From: Nocardioides sp. GY 10127
Lineage (GTDB): Bacteria > Actinomycetota > Actinomycetes > Propionibacteriales > Nocardioidaceae
NCBI RefSeq assembly: GCF_004919085.1
Contig: NZ_STGL01000006.1
Coordinates: 186,001 to 250,000, forward strand
DNA: 64,000 nucleotides
Reading direction: 5' to 3'
In this document: one piece after another, positions 38,563 to 47,370 of the stretch
Numbering within the stretch: position 1 is the first letter of the stretch
Layout: each line of letters begins with the position of its first letter
Notes under the pieces: generated by a model
Databases searched by the model: none
The model's input: the letters and a program-made list of their open reading frames with translations, nothing else
Told to the model about the DNA's origin: nothing
Position numbers and translations under genes: made by a program

Positions 38563-39357
38563 TCAGGACCCGAAGCGGCGCTCGCGCAGCGCGTAGCTGC
38601 GGATCGCCCGGAGGAAGTCCACCCGCCGGAAGTCCGGCCAGTAGGCCTCGCAGAAGTAGAACTCCGAGGTCGCCGACTGCCACAGCAGGAAGCCGCCGAG
38701 GCGCTGCTCCCCCGACGTCCGGATCACGAGGTCCGGGTCGGGCTGGCCGCGCGTGTAGAGGTGGGAGGAGATGGCGTCGATGTCGACCTCGCGCGCCAGG
38801 TCCTCCAGGCTGGCGCCGCGCCGGGCGCCCTCGGCGAGCAGCGAGCGCACGGCGTCCGCGATCTCCTGGCGCCCGCCGTAGCCGACAGCGACGTTGACGA
38901 GCATCCCGTCGACGTCGCGGGTCGCCTCGGCCGCGCCCTTGAGCCGCTCGGCCAGGGCGTCGGGCAGCAGGTCGACGGCGCCCACGGGGTTGAGCCGCCA
39001 CCTGCCGGTGTCGGCGAGGGAGTCGACGGCGTCGGCGATGATCTCCAGCAGCGGCTCGAGCTCGGCGGCCGGCCGGTTGAGGTTGTCGGTGGACAGCAGC
39101 CACAGCGTGACGACCTCGATGCCGACCTCGTCGCACCAGCCGAGCAGCGGCTCGATGTTGGCCGCCCCGGCCCGGTGGCCGTGCGCCGTGGACTGGCCGA
39201 CGGCCTTGGCCCAGCGGCGGTTGCCGTCCAGCATCACGCCGATGTGGCGCGGGAGGTTGTCCGGGAGGTGACGCACGAGCCGCGCCTCGTACATCGGGTA
39301 GAGCACCCGTCGCAGCGCACGCCTGACCTGACCCACGAGCAGCAAGAGTAGGGCCAC
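38563..39357 (-). CDS. uppS: Isoprenyl (undecaprenyl/decaprenyl-type) diphosphate synthase
   Basis: 264 residues from the GTG at 39357 (GGGAG 6 nt upstream). IGVMLDGNRRWAK with Asp44, AGAANIEPLLGWCDE and RTSGEQRLGGFLLWQ are the cis-prenyltransferase signatures. It makes polyprenyl diphosphate carriers for cell-wall synthesis. The N-terminus contains a hydrophobic run (LLLLLV). It is divergent from the hemolysin-III-like gene. Confidence 0.92.
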   Translation of the reverse strand: MALLLLLVGQVRRALRRVLYPMYEARLVRHLPDNLPRHIGVMLDGNRRWAKAVGQSTAHGHRAGAANIEPLLGWCDEVGIEVVTLWLLSTDNLNRPAAELEPLLEIIADAVDSLADTGRWRLNPVGAVDLLPDALAERLKGAAEATRDVDGMLVNVAVGYGGRQEIADAVRSLLAEGARRGASLEDLAREVDIDAISSHLYTRGQPDPDLVIRTSGEQRLGGFLLWQSATSEFYFCEAYWPDFRRVDFLRAIRSYALRERRFGS

Positions 39358-39473
39358 ACGCGTCTCCCGGTGCGAGGAAGGCCGGTCCCGGATACCTACT
39401 CGTGGGTAACTCATGTGACCGGAGACGCGCCGAAGGCGCTGGACGACGTGCACCAGGCCGCTACGTTTGGAAT

Positions 39474-40202
39474 ATGAACTCCCCCCTGCCGTCCGTCCGC
39501 GCCGGAGTCGACTCGCTCCAGGGCTCGCTCTCGGGCATCAAGGCCGAGATCAAGCCGCGCCTGCGCGGCTGGCTGCACCTGGGCATCGCCCCGCTGACCC
39601 TGGCGGCCGGCATCGTGCTCATCGCGCTCTCCCCCGACACCCTCACGAAGGTCGGCTCCGCCGTGTTCACCGGCTCGGCGCTGATCCTGTTCAGCGTGTC
39701 GGCGATCTACCACACGGGCACCTGGTCGCCCCGGGTCTGGGCGTTCCTGCGCCGCTTCGACCACTCCAACATCTTCGTGCTCATCGCGGGCACCTACACG
39801 CCCTTCGCGCTCATCCTCCTGGAGGGCACGCAGCGCACCGTCCTGCTCTCAGTGGTGTGGGGCGGCGCCGTGCTGGGCGTGGCGTTCCGCATCTTCTGGA
39901 GCCACGCGCCGCGCTGGCTGTACACGCCGATCTACATCGCCCTGGGCTGGGCCGCGATCTTCTTCCTGCCCGGCTTCTTCAACGGCGCGGTGAACCTCGG
40001 CCTGGGGATCGGCATCGCCGTCTTCGTGCTCATCTGCACCGGCGGCGCGCTCTACACGATCGGCGGCGTCGTCTACGGCGTGAAGCGCCCGAACCCCTCG
40101 CCCCGCTGGTTCGGGTTCCACGAGGTCTTCCACAGCTTCACCGTGCTGGCCTTCGTCAGCCACTACGTCGGCGTCTCCCTGGCCACGTACGCCCTGCGCT
40201 GA
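39474..40202 (+). CDS. Hemolysin III/PAQR-family membrane protein (TrhA-like)
   Basis: 242 residues with about seven hydrophobic helices. IYHTGTW with conserved His, DHSNIFVLIAGTYTPFALI and FHEVFHSFTVLAF are the hemolysin III/PAQR metal-dependent hydrolase-like signatures. It probably affects membrane lipid state; the name hemolysin is historical. ATG at 39474. Confidence 0.87.
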   Translation: MNSPLPSVRAGVDSLQGSLSGIKAEIKPRLRGWLHLGIAPLTLAAGIVLIALSPDTLTKVGSAVFTGSALILFSVSAIYHTGTWSPRVWAFLRRFDHSNIFVLIAGTYTPFALILLEGTQRTVLLSVVWGGAVLGVAFRIFWSHAPRWLYTPIYIALGWAAIFFLPGFFNGAVNLGLGIGIAVFVLICTGGALYTIGGVVYGVKRPNPSPRWFGFHEVFHSFTVLAFVSHYVGVSLATYALR

Positions 40203-40306
40203 ACCCTGCTCTGAACCCTGCACTGATCCACCCCGCAGGCCGAGCGCCGAGACCTCCAGCTCCCCGGTCACCCAGCGCATCCACCACTCGTCGGTGAGCA
40301 CCCGGA

Positions 40307-41626
40307 TCACGAGGCCGTCACCGCCTCGCGCAGGCGTCGTGCCCGCGGCGCCGCACGGTCCGCCAGGACGACGGCCGCCGACCCCGCCAGCGCGAACCCG
40401 AGCCCGACGACGGCCCAGCCGGGCGCGCCGTGCCCCAGCACCACGCTGGTGAGCAGGCCGGGCGCGAGCATCGAGGCCAGCGCGTAGCCGGTCTGGCTCA
40501 CACCCTGGTAGGCGCCGGCCGCACGCGGGTCGGCCAGCTCGAAGGTGAGCCCCCAGGCACCCGCCTCGCCCCACACCTCGCCGAGGGTGGCGATGACGGC
40601 GGCCAGCAGCAGCACCGCCACGACCGCGGTGACCGGCAGGTCGCCGATCCCGGAGAGCGGGAACACCAGGCAGGCGGCGAGCAGCAGCCAGCCGGCCCGG
40701 CGCACGGCCCGGGCTGAGACCCGGACGTCCTCGGTGCCCGCCGAGACGCGCACCTGGGTGAGCGCGACGAGCACGGTGTTGACCACCAGCACCGCCGAGA
40801 CCATCACGTGCGGCGCGCTGGTGCGCTCCGCGATCCACAGCGGCACGACCACGCTCTGCAGGCCGAACTGCAGCGCCATGAGCGAGGTCAGCAGCACGAC
40901 CGCGAGGTAGGTGCGGTCGCGCAGCGGCGAGGGACCGCGCCGGGCGGCGGGGGCTTCGGCGGGCACGTCGGCGGCCCGCCCGCCGAGCACCCCGAGCAGC
41001 CGGGGCTCGCGCCGCCGCAGGCCCACGAGCGGGGCGACGGCCAGCAGCGCCAGCGCCCCGACCAGCAGGATCGTGGCGCGGTAGGCGGCCGGCGTCCCGA
41101 CGAGGAGGGCCCCGCCCGCCAGCACGGTGCCGAGCCCGATGGCGACGTTGGTGACGACGTGCATCCGGGCGCGCACGGCCACCCGGTCGCGTCCGGTGAA
41201 CCACTGCGCGAGCAGCGCCTGCTTCGCCGAGCCCTGGACGCTGCGCGCGCCCGAGACCAGGCAGGCGATGAGCACGAAGGACCAGGGGCCGTCGGCCGCG
41301 GCGTAGGCCAGCAGCGCGAGCGCCTGGACGACGCCGGCGGCCTGGAGGATGCGGTCGGCGGGGACGCGGTCGGCGAGCCGTCCGCCCGCCAACGAGCACA
41401 GGACGCCGACACCGCCCGCGACCGACAGGCCCCACCCGACCGTCGCGGCGGACAGGCCCACGACCTGGGTGAAGTACAGGGCGCTGACGCTGTAGAACAG
41501 CCCGTTCGCCAGGGCCCACGAGGCGGTGGCCAGGCTGAGGGCGCGCTCCACGGGCTCGCCGACGAGGCCGGGCATCAGCCGGTGGAGGGGCCCGGCGAGG
41601 AGCCGCGCGGGGGCAGGTCGGTTCAC
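40307..41626 (-). CDS. MFS transporter
   Basis: 439 residues from the GTG at 41626 (CAGGGAGC just upstream). About twelve hydrophobic helices; the loop GGRLADRVPADRILQ is the MFS loop-2-3 motif and a Pro/Arg-rich central loop divides the halves. Substrate unknown. A divergent ArsR-type regulator gene starts 55 bp away and probably represses it, so drug or metal export is likely. Confidence 0.85.
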   Translation of the reverse strand: MNRPAPARLLAGPLHRLMPGLVGEPVERALSLATASWALANGLFYSVSALYFTQVVGLSAATVGWGLSVAGGVGVLCSLAGGRLADRVPADRILQAAGVVQALALLAYAAADGPWSFVLIACLVSGARSVQGSAKQALLAQWFTGRDRVAVRARMHVVTNVAIGLGTVLAGGALLVGTPAAYRATILLVGALALLAVAPLVGLRRREPRLLGVLGGRAADVPAEAPAARRGPSPLRDRTYLAVVLLTSLMALQFGLQSVVVPLWIAERTSAPHVMVSAVLVVNTVLVALTQVRVSAGTEDVRVSARAVRRAGWLLLAACLVFPLSGIGDLPVTAVVAVLLLAAVIATLGEVWGEAGAWGLTFELADPRAAGAYQGVSQTGYALASMLAPGLLTSVVLGHGAPGWAVVGLGFALAGSAAVVLADRAAPRARRLREAVTAS

Positions 41627-41681
41627 GCTCCCTGTCTGACAGCACCGCGGAGAACCCGCCACCGATGTAGCGTCCTGCTTC

Positions 41682-42656
41682 ATGCTCACCTACCGGCTCG
41701 ACGGCACCGACCTGGCCTCGGTCCGGTTCGCGGTCTCCCCGCTGGGCGAGGCCGCGCTGTCGCTGCGCACGTGGCACGAGCCCGGGCTCTACCCGCTGCA
41801 CCTGCCGTGGCTCCAGCGGACGGCGCCGCTGCGCCAGGGCCTGGACGAAGAGGTGCTCCTCGGGCTGGTCAACGAGCGCCTCTCGCTGCCGGACTTCATC
41901 ACCCCGCACCCCGCCTCACCGCTCACCCGCCTCGACGAGCAGCTCGAGGCGCTGGCCCACGTCGACCCCGCGGTGGTCGCGGAGGACCTCGCCGAGGTCC
42001 ACCGCGACGGACTCCCGCCTGCGCTGCGTGGCGAGCCCCGGGTCGTGCGCGACCGCATCGTGGCCGCCCTCGCCGAGTACGCCCGGGTCTGCCTGGAGCC
42101 CTGGTGGCCGCGCCTGCGCACGGTGCTCGACGCCGACGTGGTCCACCGCGGCCGCAGGCTCGCGCACGGCGGGCTCGCGGCGGTGTTCGACGACCTCAGC
42201 CCGCAGGTCCGGCTCGAGGGCGACCTCGTGCAGGTCCGGCTCAGCATGCGCCGCGACGCGACCCGCGCGACGTCCGGCCGCGGCCTGACGCTCGCCCCCA
42301 GCACGTTCCTCGTGCGGGTCACCTTCCCGCTCGGCAAGGACGAGGAGCCGCTCATCATGTACCCCGCGCGGGGCGTGGGGACGCTGTGGGAGGGCGAGCG
42401 GGCGCGCCAGCTGGACGAGGGCGAGCACCCCGAGCTGGCGGCGCTGCTGGGCCACGCGCGGACCGAGCTCCTCGTCGCGCTCGCCGAGCCCGCCTCGTCC
42501 TCGGAGCTGGCGCTGCGCTCCGGGGTGACGACCTCGGCGGTCAACCAGCACCTGCGCGCGCTGCGGGCCGCGGGGCTCCTCGCCTCCGCCCGGCACGGGC
42601 GCCACGTCCTCTACCAGCGCACCGACCTGGGCGACCGGCTGCTCCGCGGCTCCTGA
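41682..42656 (+). CDS. ArsR-type transcriptional regulator
   Basis: 324 residues. A large N-terminal region (FHE-free, beta-rich, unlike any effector domain I can name, perhaps DUF5937) leads to a C-terminal winged helix: SELALRSGVTTSAVNQHLRA and GLLASARHGRHVLYQRTDLG. It is divergent from the MFS gene with a 55-bp spacer and is the obvious repressor. No cysteine pair for metal sensing is visible, so the inducer is probably organic. Confidence 0.82.
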   Translation: MLTYRLDGTDLASVRFAVSPLGEAALSLRTWHEPGLYPLHLPWLQRTAPLRQGLDEEVLLGLVNERLSLPDFITPHPASPLTRLDEQLEALAHVDPAVVAEDLAEVHRDGLPPALRGEPRVVRDRIVAALAEYARVCLEPWWPRLRTVLDADVVHRGRRLAHGGLAAVFDDLSPQVRLEGDLVQVRLSMRRDATRATSGRGLTLAPSTFLVRVTFPLGKDEEPLIMYPARGVGTLWEGERARQLDEGEHPELAALLGHARTELLVALAEPASSSELALRSGVTTSAVNQHLRALRAAGLLASARHGRHVLYQRTDLGDRLLRGS

Positions 42657-42664
42657 CGCCCCCC

Positions 42665-43681
42665 TCAGGGACGCCGCGGGCCGGTGGTGCCGCGCACGAC
42701 CAGCTCGGTCGGCACGCTCACGTGCTCGGGCACGTCGTCGTCGATGCTCGCGGAGAGCAGGTGCAGCGCCTGCCGGGCTGCGATCCGGCCCTGCTGGACG
42801 ACGGGCTGGCGCAGCGTCGTGAGGTCCATGAACCGGGACATCTCGTGGTCGTCGATACCGATCACCGAGAGGTCCCCCGGCACCGACAGCCCGCGCTCCC
42901 GCGCCCGGTGCAGCACGCCGATGGCCATCTCGTCGGAGGCCGCGAACACGGCCGTCGGCGGCTCGTCCAGCGCGGCCAGCTCGTCCCAGGCGTGGATGCC
43001 GCCCTCGCTGGTGAACCCACCGTCCACCTCGAGCCGCGGGTCGTGGGCGAGCCCGGCCTCGCTCAGCGCCCGCCGGTAGCCGCGCAGACGCAGCCGCGGG
43101 GTGGTGAAGTCGAGGCCCTCGTCCTTGAGCCCGCCGACGTAGGCGATCCGGGTGTGCCCGAGCTCGAGCAGGTGGCGCGTGGCCTGCACCGCGACGTCCT
43201 CGTCGTCGATGCTCACGCTCGGCCAGTGCGGCACCCGCAGGCCGACGGTGACCACCGTGCGCCCCGGGCGGGCGAGCCGGCGCTGCTCGGTGGCGGTGGG
43301 CTCGATGCCGACGATGATCAGCGCGTCCACGCGCTTGGTGAGCAGCTCGGAGCCCAGCACCCGCTCGCGGGCCTGGGGGTCGCCGCCGAGGTTGTAGAGG
43401 GCGAGGTCGTGGTCGTGGCGCCGCAGCTCCTGCTCGGCGCCGAGGAGGATGGTGGAGAAGTACCAGCGGGTCACGAACGGGACGACCACGGCGACGGTGC
43501 GGGTGCGGCCGCCGCTGGCCAGGCCCACCGCGTGCGGCGAGGGCACGTAGCCGAGCTTGACGGCCGCCTCGAGGACGCGCGCCCGGGTGTCCTCGGAGAC
43601 CCGCGGGAGGCCGCGCAGTGCGCGGGAGACCGTGGCGGTGGAGACACCGCACTCGCGGGCGACGTCGTCGATGCTCGTCAT
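42665..43681 (-). CDS. LacI-family transcriptional regulator
   Basis: 338 residues. TSIDDVARECGVSTATVSRALRG is the LacI helix-turn-helix with the YxxPxx replaced region GYVPSPHAVGL, followed by a periplasmic-binding-like sugar domain. It is divergent from a GH1 beta-glucosidase gene and 2 kb from a sugar ABC importer, both likely targets. A consensus-like operator, GCAAGCGCTTGC, lies upstream of the importer's binding-protein gene. Confidence 0.92.
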   Translation of the reverse strand: MTSIDDVARECGVSTATVSRALRGLPRVSEDTRARVLEAAVKLGYVPSPHAVGLASGGRTRTVAVVVPFVTRWYFSTILLGAEQELRRHDHDLALYNLGGDPQARERVLGSELLTKRVDALIIVGIEPTATEQRRLARPGRTVVTVGLRVPHWPSVSIDDEDVAVQATRHLLELGHTRIAYVGGLKDEGLDFTTPRLRLRGYRRALSEAGLAHDPRLEVDGGFTSEGGIHAWDELAALDEPPTAVFAASDEMAIGVLHRARERGLSVPGDLSVIGIDDHEMSRFMDLTTLRQPVVQQGRIAARQALHLLSASIDDDVPEHVSVPTELVVRGTTGPRRP

Positions 43682-43839
43682 CGCGCGCACCTCCCGGCTC
43701 CCCCGGCGTCCCCGGCTCCGCGGACGCGACGTGGGCGCGGCCGTGTGGCCTGCCCCGTCGCCTGCCGTTGGCGGCATGGTGACGGCACCCGGGCGCGGCA
43801 GGAGTGACCCGACGCATCGTGGACACCTAGGTTGTGACC

Positions 43840-45243
43840 ATGAGCACTCCGCAGACCCCCCTCTCCCTGCCCGTGCGGCTGGCCGACGGCTCGCGGCTCG
43901 AGCTCGGCACCGCCACCGCCTCCTACCAGGTGGAGGGCGCCATCGCCGAGGACGGCCGGGGCCCCTCGATCTGGGACACCTTCACCGCGAGGCCCGGTGC
44001 CGTCCGCGACGGCAGCTCCGGCGAGGTCGCCTGCGACAGCTACCACCGCTACCTCGAGGACGCCGACCTGGTGGCCGGACTCGGGGTCGACTGGTACCGC
44101 TTCTCGATCGCCTGGCCGCGCGTCGTCCCCGCGGGCACCGGCGCCGTCGAGCAGCGCGGCCTCGACTACTACGACCGGCTCGTGGACGCCCTCCTCGAGC
44201 GCGGCCTCAAGCCCACCGCGACCCTCTACCACTGGGACCTCCCGCAGCCCCTCGAGGACGCGGGCGGCTGGCTGGTGCGCGAGACCGCCGAGGCGTTCGC
44301 CGACTACGCCGAGGTCGTGGCGGGACGCCTGGGCGACCGGGTCGGCACCTGGGCGACCCTCAACGAGCCCTGGTGCGCCGGCTACCTCGGCTACGCCGCC
44401 GGCGTCCACGCTCCCGGACGCTCCGAGGGCGGCGCCGCCCACCGGGCCGCCCACCACCTCATGCTGGGCCACGCCCTGGCCGCCGAGCGCGTGCGCGCGA
44501 ACGGCCCCGCGGACGTCGGCATCGTGCTCAACCTGGCGCCGATCTGGCCGGAGACCACCGGCACCCCCGAGGCCGACGCGGTGACCGACGGCGTCGACGC
44601 GCTGCGCAACCGCGTGTGGCTCGACCCGCTGGTCGACGGCGCGTACGACGAGGGACTGCTCGCGGTGGCCCCGGAGCTGGGCGACCCCGAGCTCGTCCGC
44701 GAGGGCGACCTGGCGGCCATCCTGGGTTCCGCGGACTGGATCGGGATCAACTACTACACGCCCGTCCGCCCCACCCCGGCCACCGGCGCCGCCAACGAGG
44801 GTGGCCACCCGGAGGGCGGCGCCTACCCCGGCGTCCCGCCCTTCGACCTGGTGGTCCGCGAGCCCGTCACCGACATCGGCTGGGAGATCGACGCGAGCGG
44901 TCTCGAGGAGCTGCTGGTGACGACCGCCGAGCGGACGGGGCTGCCCGTGCTCGTCATGGAGAACGGTGCCGCGATGGCCGACACCGCCGTCACCGACGGA
45001 CGCGTGGACGACCAGGACCGCATCGGCTACCTGCGCGACCACCTCGCCGCCACCGTGGCGGCGCGCGCCTCGGGCGCCGACGTGCGCGCGTACGTGGTGT
45101 GGACCCTGCTCGACAACTTCGAGTGGGCTGAGGGGTACACGAAGACCTTCGGGCTCGTCCACATCGACTCCCGGGACCAGACGCGCACGCCGAAGGCCTC
45201 CTACCACTGGGTGGCGGAGCAGGCCGCGGCGCTGCGCGCGTGA
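43840..45243 (+). CDS. bglA: GH1 beta-glucosidase
   Basis: 467 residues from the ATG at 43840 (a GTG two codons earlier is also possible). FLGTATASYQVEGA-like start, TLNEPW with acid/base Glu176, and VLVMENGAA with nucleophile Glu374 are diagnostic for family GH1. It cleaves beta-linked disaccharides. No signal peptide, so it acts in the cytoplasm on sugars brought in by the neighbouring importer. Convergent with the importer operon, separated by a hairpin. Confidence 0.95.
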   Translation: MSTPQTPLSLPVRLADGSRLELGTATASYQVEGAIAEDGRGPSIWDTFTARPGAVRDGSSGEVACDSYHRYLEDADLVAGLGVDWYRFSIAWPRVVPAGTGAVEQRGLDYYDRLVDALLERGLKPTATLYHWDLPQPLEDAGGWLVRETAEAFADYAEVVAGRLGDRVGTWATLNEPWCAGYLGYAAGVHAPGRSEGGAAHRAAHHLMLGHALAAERVRANGPADVGIVLNLAPIWPETTGTPEADAVTDGVDALRNRVWLDPLVDGAYDEGLLAVAPELGDPELVREGDLAAILGSADWIGINYYTPVRPTPATGAANEGGHPEGGAYPGVPPFDLVVREPVTDIGWEIDASGLEELLVTTAERTGLPVLVMENGAAMADTAVTDGRVDDQDRIGYLRDHLAATVAARASGADVRAYVVWTLLDNFEWAEGYTKTFGLVHIDSRDQTRTPKASYHWVAEQAAALRA

Positions 45244-45263
45244 GCGGTTGACGGCCACCCGTC

Positions 45264-45294
45264 GGTGCCGGACCGGGGCTTCCGGTCCGGCACC
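45264..45294. terminator. Bidirectional terminator hairpin
   Basis: Perfect 13-bp arms GGTGCCGGACCGG and complement (45264-45276, 45282-45294) with a 5-nt loop between the convergent beta-glucosidase and permease genes. Confidence 0.8.
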
Positions 45295-45336
45295 ACGGGT
45301 GCCGTGTGGCTGGGGCGGCGCCGACGGCGCCCCCGC

Positions 45337-46287
45337 TCAGCCCTTGACGCTGCCCGCGAGCAGCCCGCGGACGAAGTAGCGCTGGAGCGCGATGAACACG
45401 ATCAGCGGGATGATGAGCGACACGAACGCGCCGGAGGCGAGCAGCTGCCAGTCCTGACCGCGCTCGCCGACCAGCAGCACGAGGCGCTGCGGCAGCGGGG
45501 TGACCTCGGGCGAGCTGAAGACCAGCGCGACCAGCAGGTCGTTCCACACCCAGAGGAACTGGAAGATGCCGAACGCGGCGATGGCCGGGGCCATCAGCGG
45601 CAGCATGATCCGGGTGAAGATCTGGACGTGCCCCGCGCCGTCCACCCGCGCGGACTCGATCAGCTCGCCCGGGATCTCCCGCATGAAGTTGTGCAGCAGG
45701 AAGATCGCCAGCGGCAGGGCGAAGATCGTGTGGGAGAGCCACAGCTCGTAGAGGCCGCCCGCCGGGGCGTCCCTGCCGGCCAGAGGCATGAGGTTGAACG
45801 GCGGGTCGACGTAGAGCTGGAGCAGCGGGACCAGGGTGACCTGGATCGGCACGATCTGCAGGGCGAAGACCGCCACGAAGATCGTGTCCCGACCCTTGAA
45901 GTCCATCCACGCGAAGGCGTAGGCGGCGAGGGTCGCGAGGCTGATCGGGATGAGGACCGCCGGGATGGTGATGACGATCGAGTTGATCAGGTTCTCGCCC
46001 AGCCCCGTCCCGCCCGAACCGCCGCTGAGCACCTCGCGGTAGTTGTCGAGCGTGACGTTCGGGTCGGTGAAGAAGTTCCACCACCCGTTGCTCTTCACGT
46101 CGGCCTCGGGCCGGAACGAGCTCACCAGCAGACCGAACGTGGGGACGGTCCACACGATCGCGATCACGAGGGCGACCGCCGACGCGACGTGGCCGGTGAG
46201 GCCCTCCTTCGCGGCGGTGGAGGCCGACTTGGGCTTCGGGCCGGCCGGCGTGGCCGGCTTCTCGGCGTCGGGCAGCACGGCGGTCAT
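45337..46287 (-). CDS. Carbohydrate ABC transporter permease (MalG-like)
   Basis: 316 residues, six predicted helices. The EAA loop ESARVDGAGHVQIFTRIMLP identifies a MalG-type inner-membrane subunit. Its ATG overlaps the stop of the MalF-like gene by 4 bp. No ATPase follows; the operon ends at the terminator. Confidence 0.92.
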   Translation of the reverse strand: MTAVLPDAEKPATPAGPKPKSASTAAKEGLTGHVASAVALVIAIVWTVPTFGLLVSSFRPEADVKSNGWWNFFTDPNVTLDNYREVLSGGSGGTGLGENLINSIVITIPAVLIPISLATLAAYAFAWMDFKGRDTIFVAVFALQIVPIQVTLVPLLQLYVDPPFNLMPLAGRDAPAGGLYELWLSHTIFALPLAIFLLHNFMREIPGELIESARVDGAGHVQIFTRIMLPLMAPAIAAFGIFQFLWVWNDLLVALVFSSPEVTPLPQRLVLLVGERGQDWQLLASGAFVSLIIPLIVFIALQRYFVRGLLAGSVKG

Positions 46288-47258
46288 CGCGCCTCCAGCT
46301 TCCGCATCTGACGGGTGTTGTAGACGACCACCGGCGTGATCAGCAGGAAGATCACCACGGCGATGGCGGTGGCCAGGCCCTGGTTGCCGGAGACGAAGTT
46401 CTGTCGGTAGAACTCATAAGCCAGCACGCTGGTCCCGAAGTTGCCGCCGGTCGCCGTCTGGACGATGTCGAAGACCTTCAGCGTCGCGATGGTGATCGTC
46501 GTCAGCACCACGATGAGCGAGGGCCGGATGCTCGGCACGGTGATGTAGCGGAACATCTTCATCCCCCCGACCCCGTCGAGCCTGGCGGCCTCGACGATGT
46601 CGTCCGGGATGGCCTTGATCGAGGCCGAGAGGATCGTCATCGCGAACCCGGCCTGGATCCAGATGAGGATCACGATCAGGAAGAACGTGTTCCACGGCTG
46701 CTTGAGCAGGAAGTTGTAGGCGTCGAGGCCGATCCACTCCAGCATCTGGTTGGCGAGACCGAGCTGGTCGACGCCCGGGGCCGTCTGCTTGTAGTCGTAG
46801 ACGAACTTCCAGATGATCGACGCGCCGACCATCGAGATCGCCATCGGCAGGAAGAGCAGGGCCTTGGCGAACTTCTCGAACCGCGACCGGTCGACGAGCA
46901 CGGCGTAGACCAGCCCGATGCCGGTGGAGACCAGCGGCGTCAGCACCACCCAGAACAGGGTGTTGCGGAGCACCTGGAGCTCCTGCTTGTTGGTGAAGAG
47001 CGTCTTGTAGTTGTCCAGGCCCACGAACTCCTGGGTGAAGGTGGAGCCGCCCTGGAACGACTGCCACACCGTCAGCACCGCCGGGTAGAGCAGGCCGACG
47101 CAGATCAGCAGCAGGGCCGGGCCGACGAAGGCGGCCGCCTGCACGCGCTCGCCGCGGCGGGAGCGGAGCCCCTGGGTGAGCAGCAGGATCACGGCCATCA
47201 CGCCGAAGAACAGCGCGACGGCGATGACCATCTGGATGAGCTTCTCGGGTGTTGTCAC
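46284..47258 (-). CDS. Carbohydrate ABC transporter permease (MalF-like)
   Basis: 324 residues. Eight or so hydrophobic segments, with the EAA loop EAARLDGVGGMKMFRYITVP. It pairs with the MalG-like subunit to form the pore. It follows the binding-protein gene after a strong hairpin, which probably lowers permease output relative to the binding protein. Confidence 0.92.
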   Translation of the reverse strand: MTTPEKLIQMVIAVALFFGVMAVILLLTQGLRSRRGERVQAAAFVGPALLLICVGLLYPAVLTVWQSFQGGSTFTQEFVGLDNYKTLFTNKQELQVLRNTLFWVVLTPLVSTGIGLVYAVLVDRSRFEKFAKALLFLPMAISMVGASIIWKFVYDYKQTAPGVDQLGLANQMLEWIGLDAYNFLLKQPWNTFFLIVILIWIQAGFAMTILSASIKAIPDDIVEAARLDGVGGMKMFRYITVPSIRPSLIVVLTTITIATLKVFDIVQTATGGNFGTSVLAYEFYRQNFVSGNQGLATAIAVVIFLLITPVVVYNTRQMRKLEAR

Positions 47259-47319
47259 AGTCCTCCCCGTTCTGTTGGCACACGTACGAGTGGTGCCGGG
47301 TCCCCCCGGCCCAACGGCC

Positions 47320-47362
47320 GTGGCGCCGGGGCGGGACGCGTCCGCGCCCGCCCCGACGCCAC
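47320..47362. promoter_or_regulatory. Intercistronic hairpin between binding-protein and permease genes
   Basis: 16-bp arms (GTGGCGCCGGGGCGGG at 47320 and its near-perfect complement at 47347-47362, one mismatch) between the binding-protein stop (47371) and the permease start (47258). Hairpins here commonly terminate part of the transcription or protect the upstream mRNA, giving more binding protein than permease. Confidence 0.7.
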
Positions 47363-47370
47363 GAGGAGGA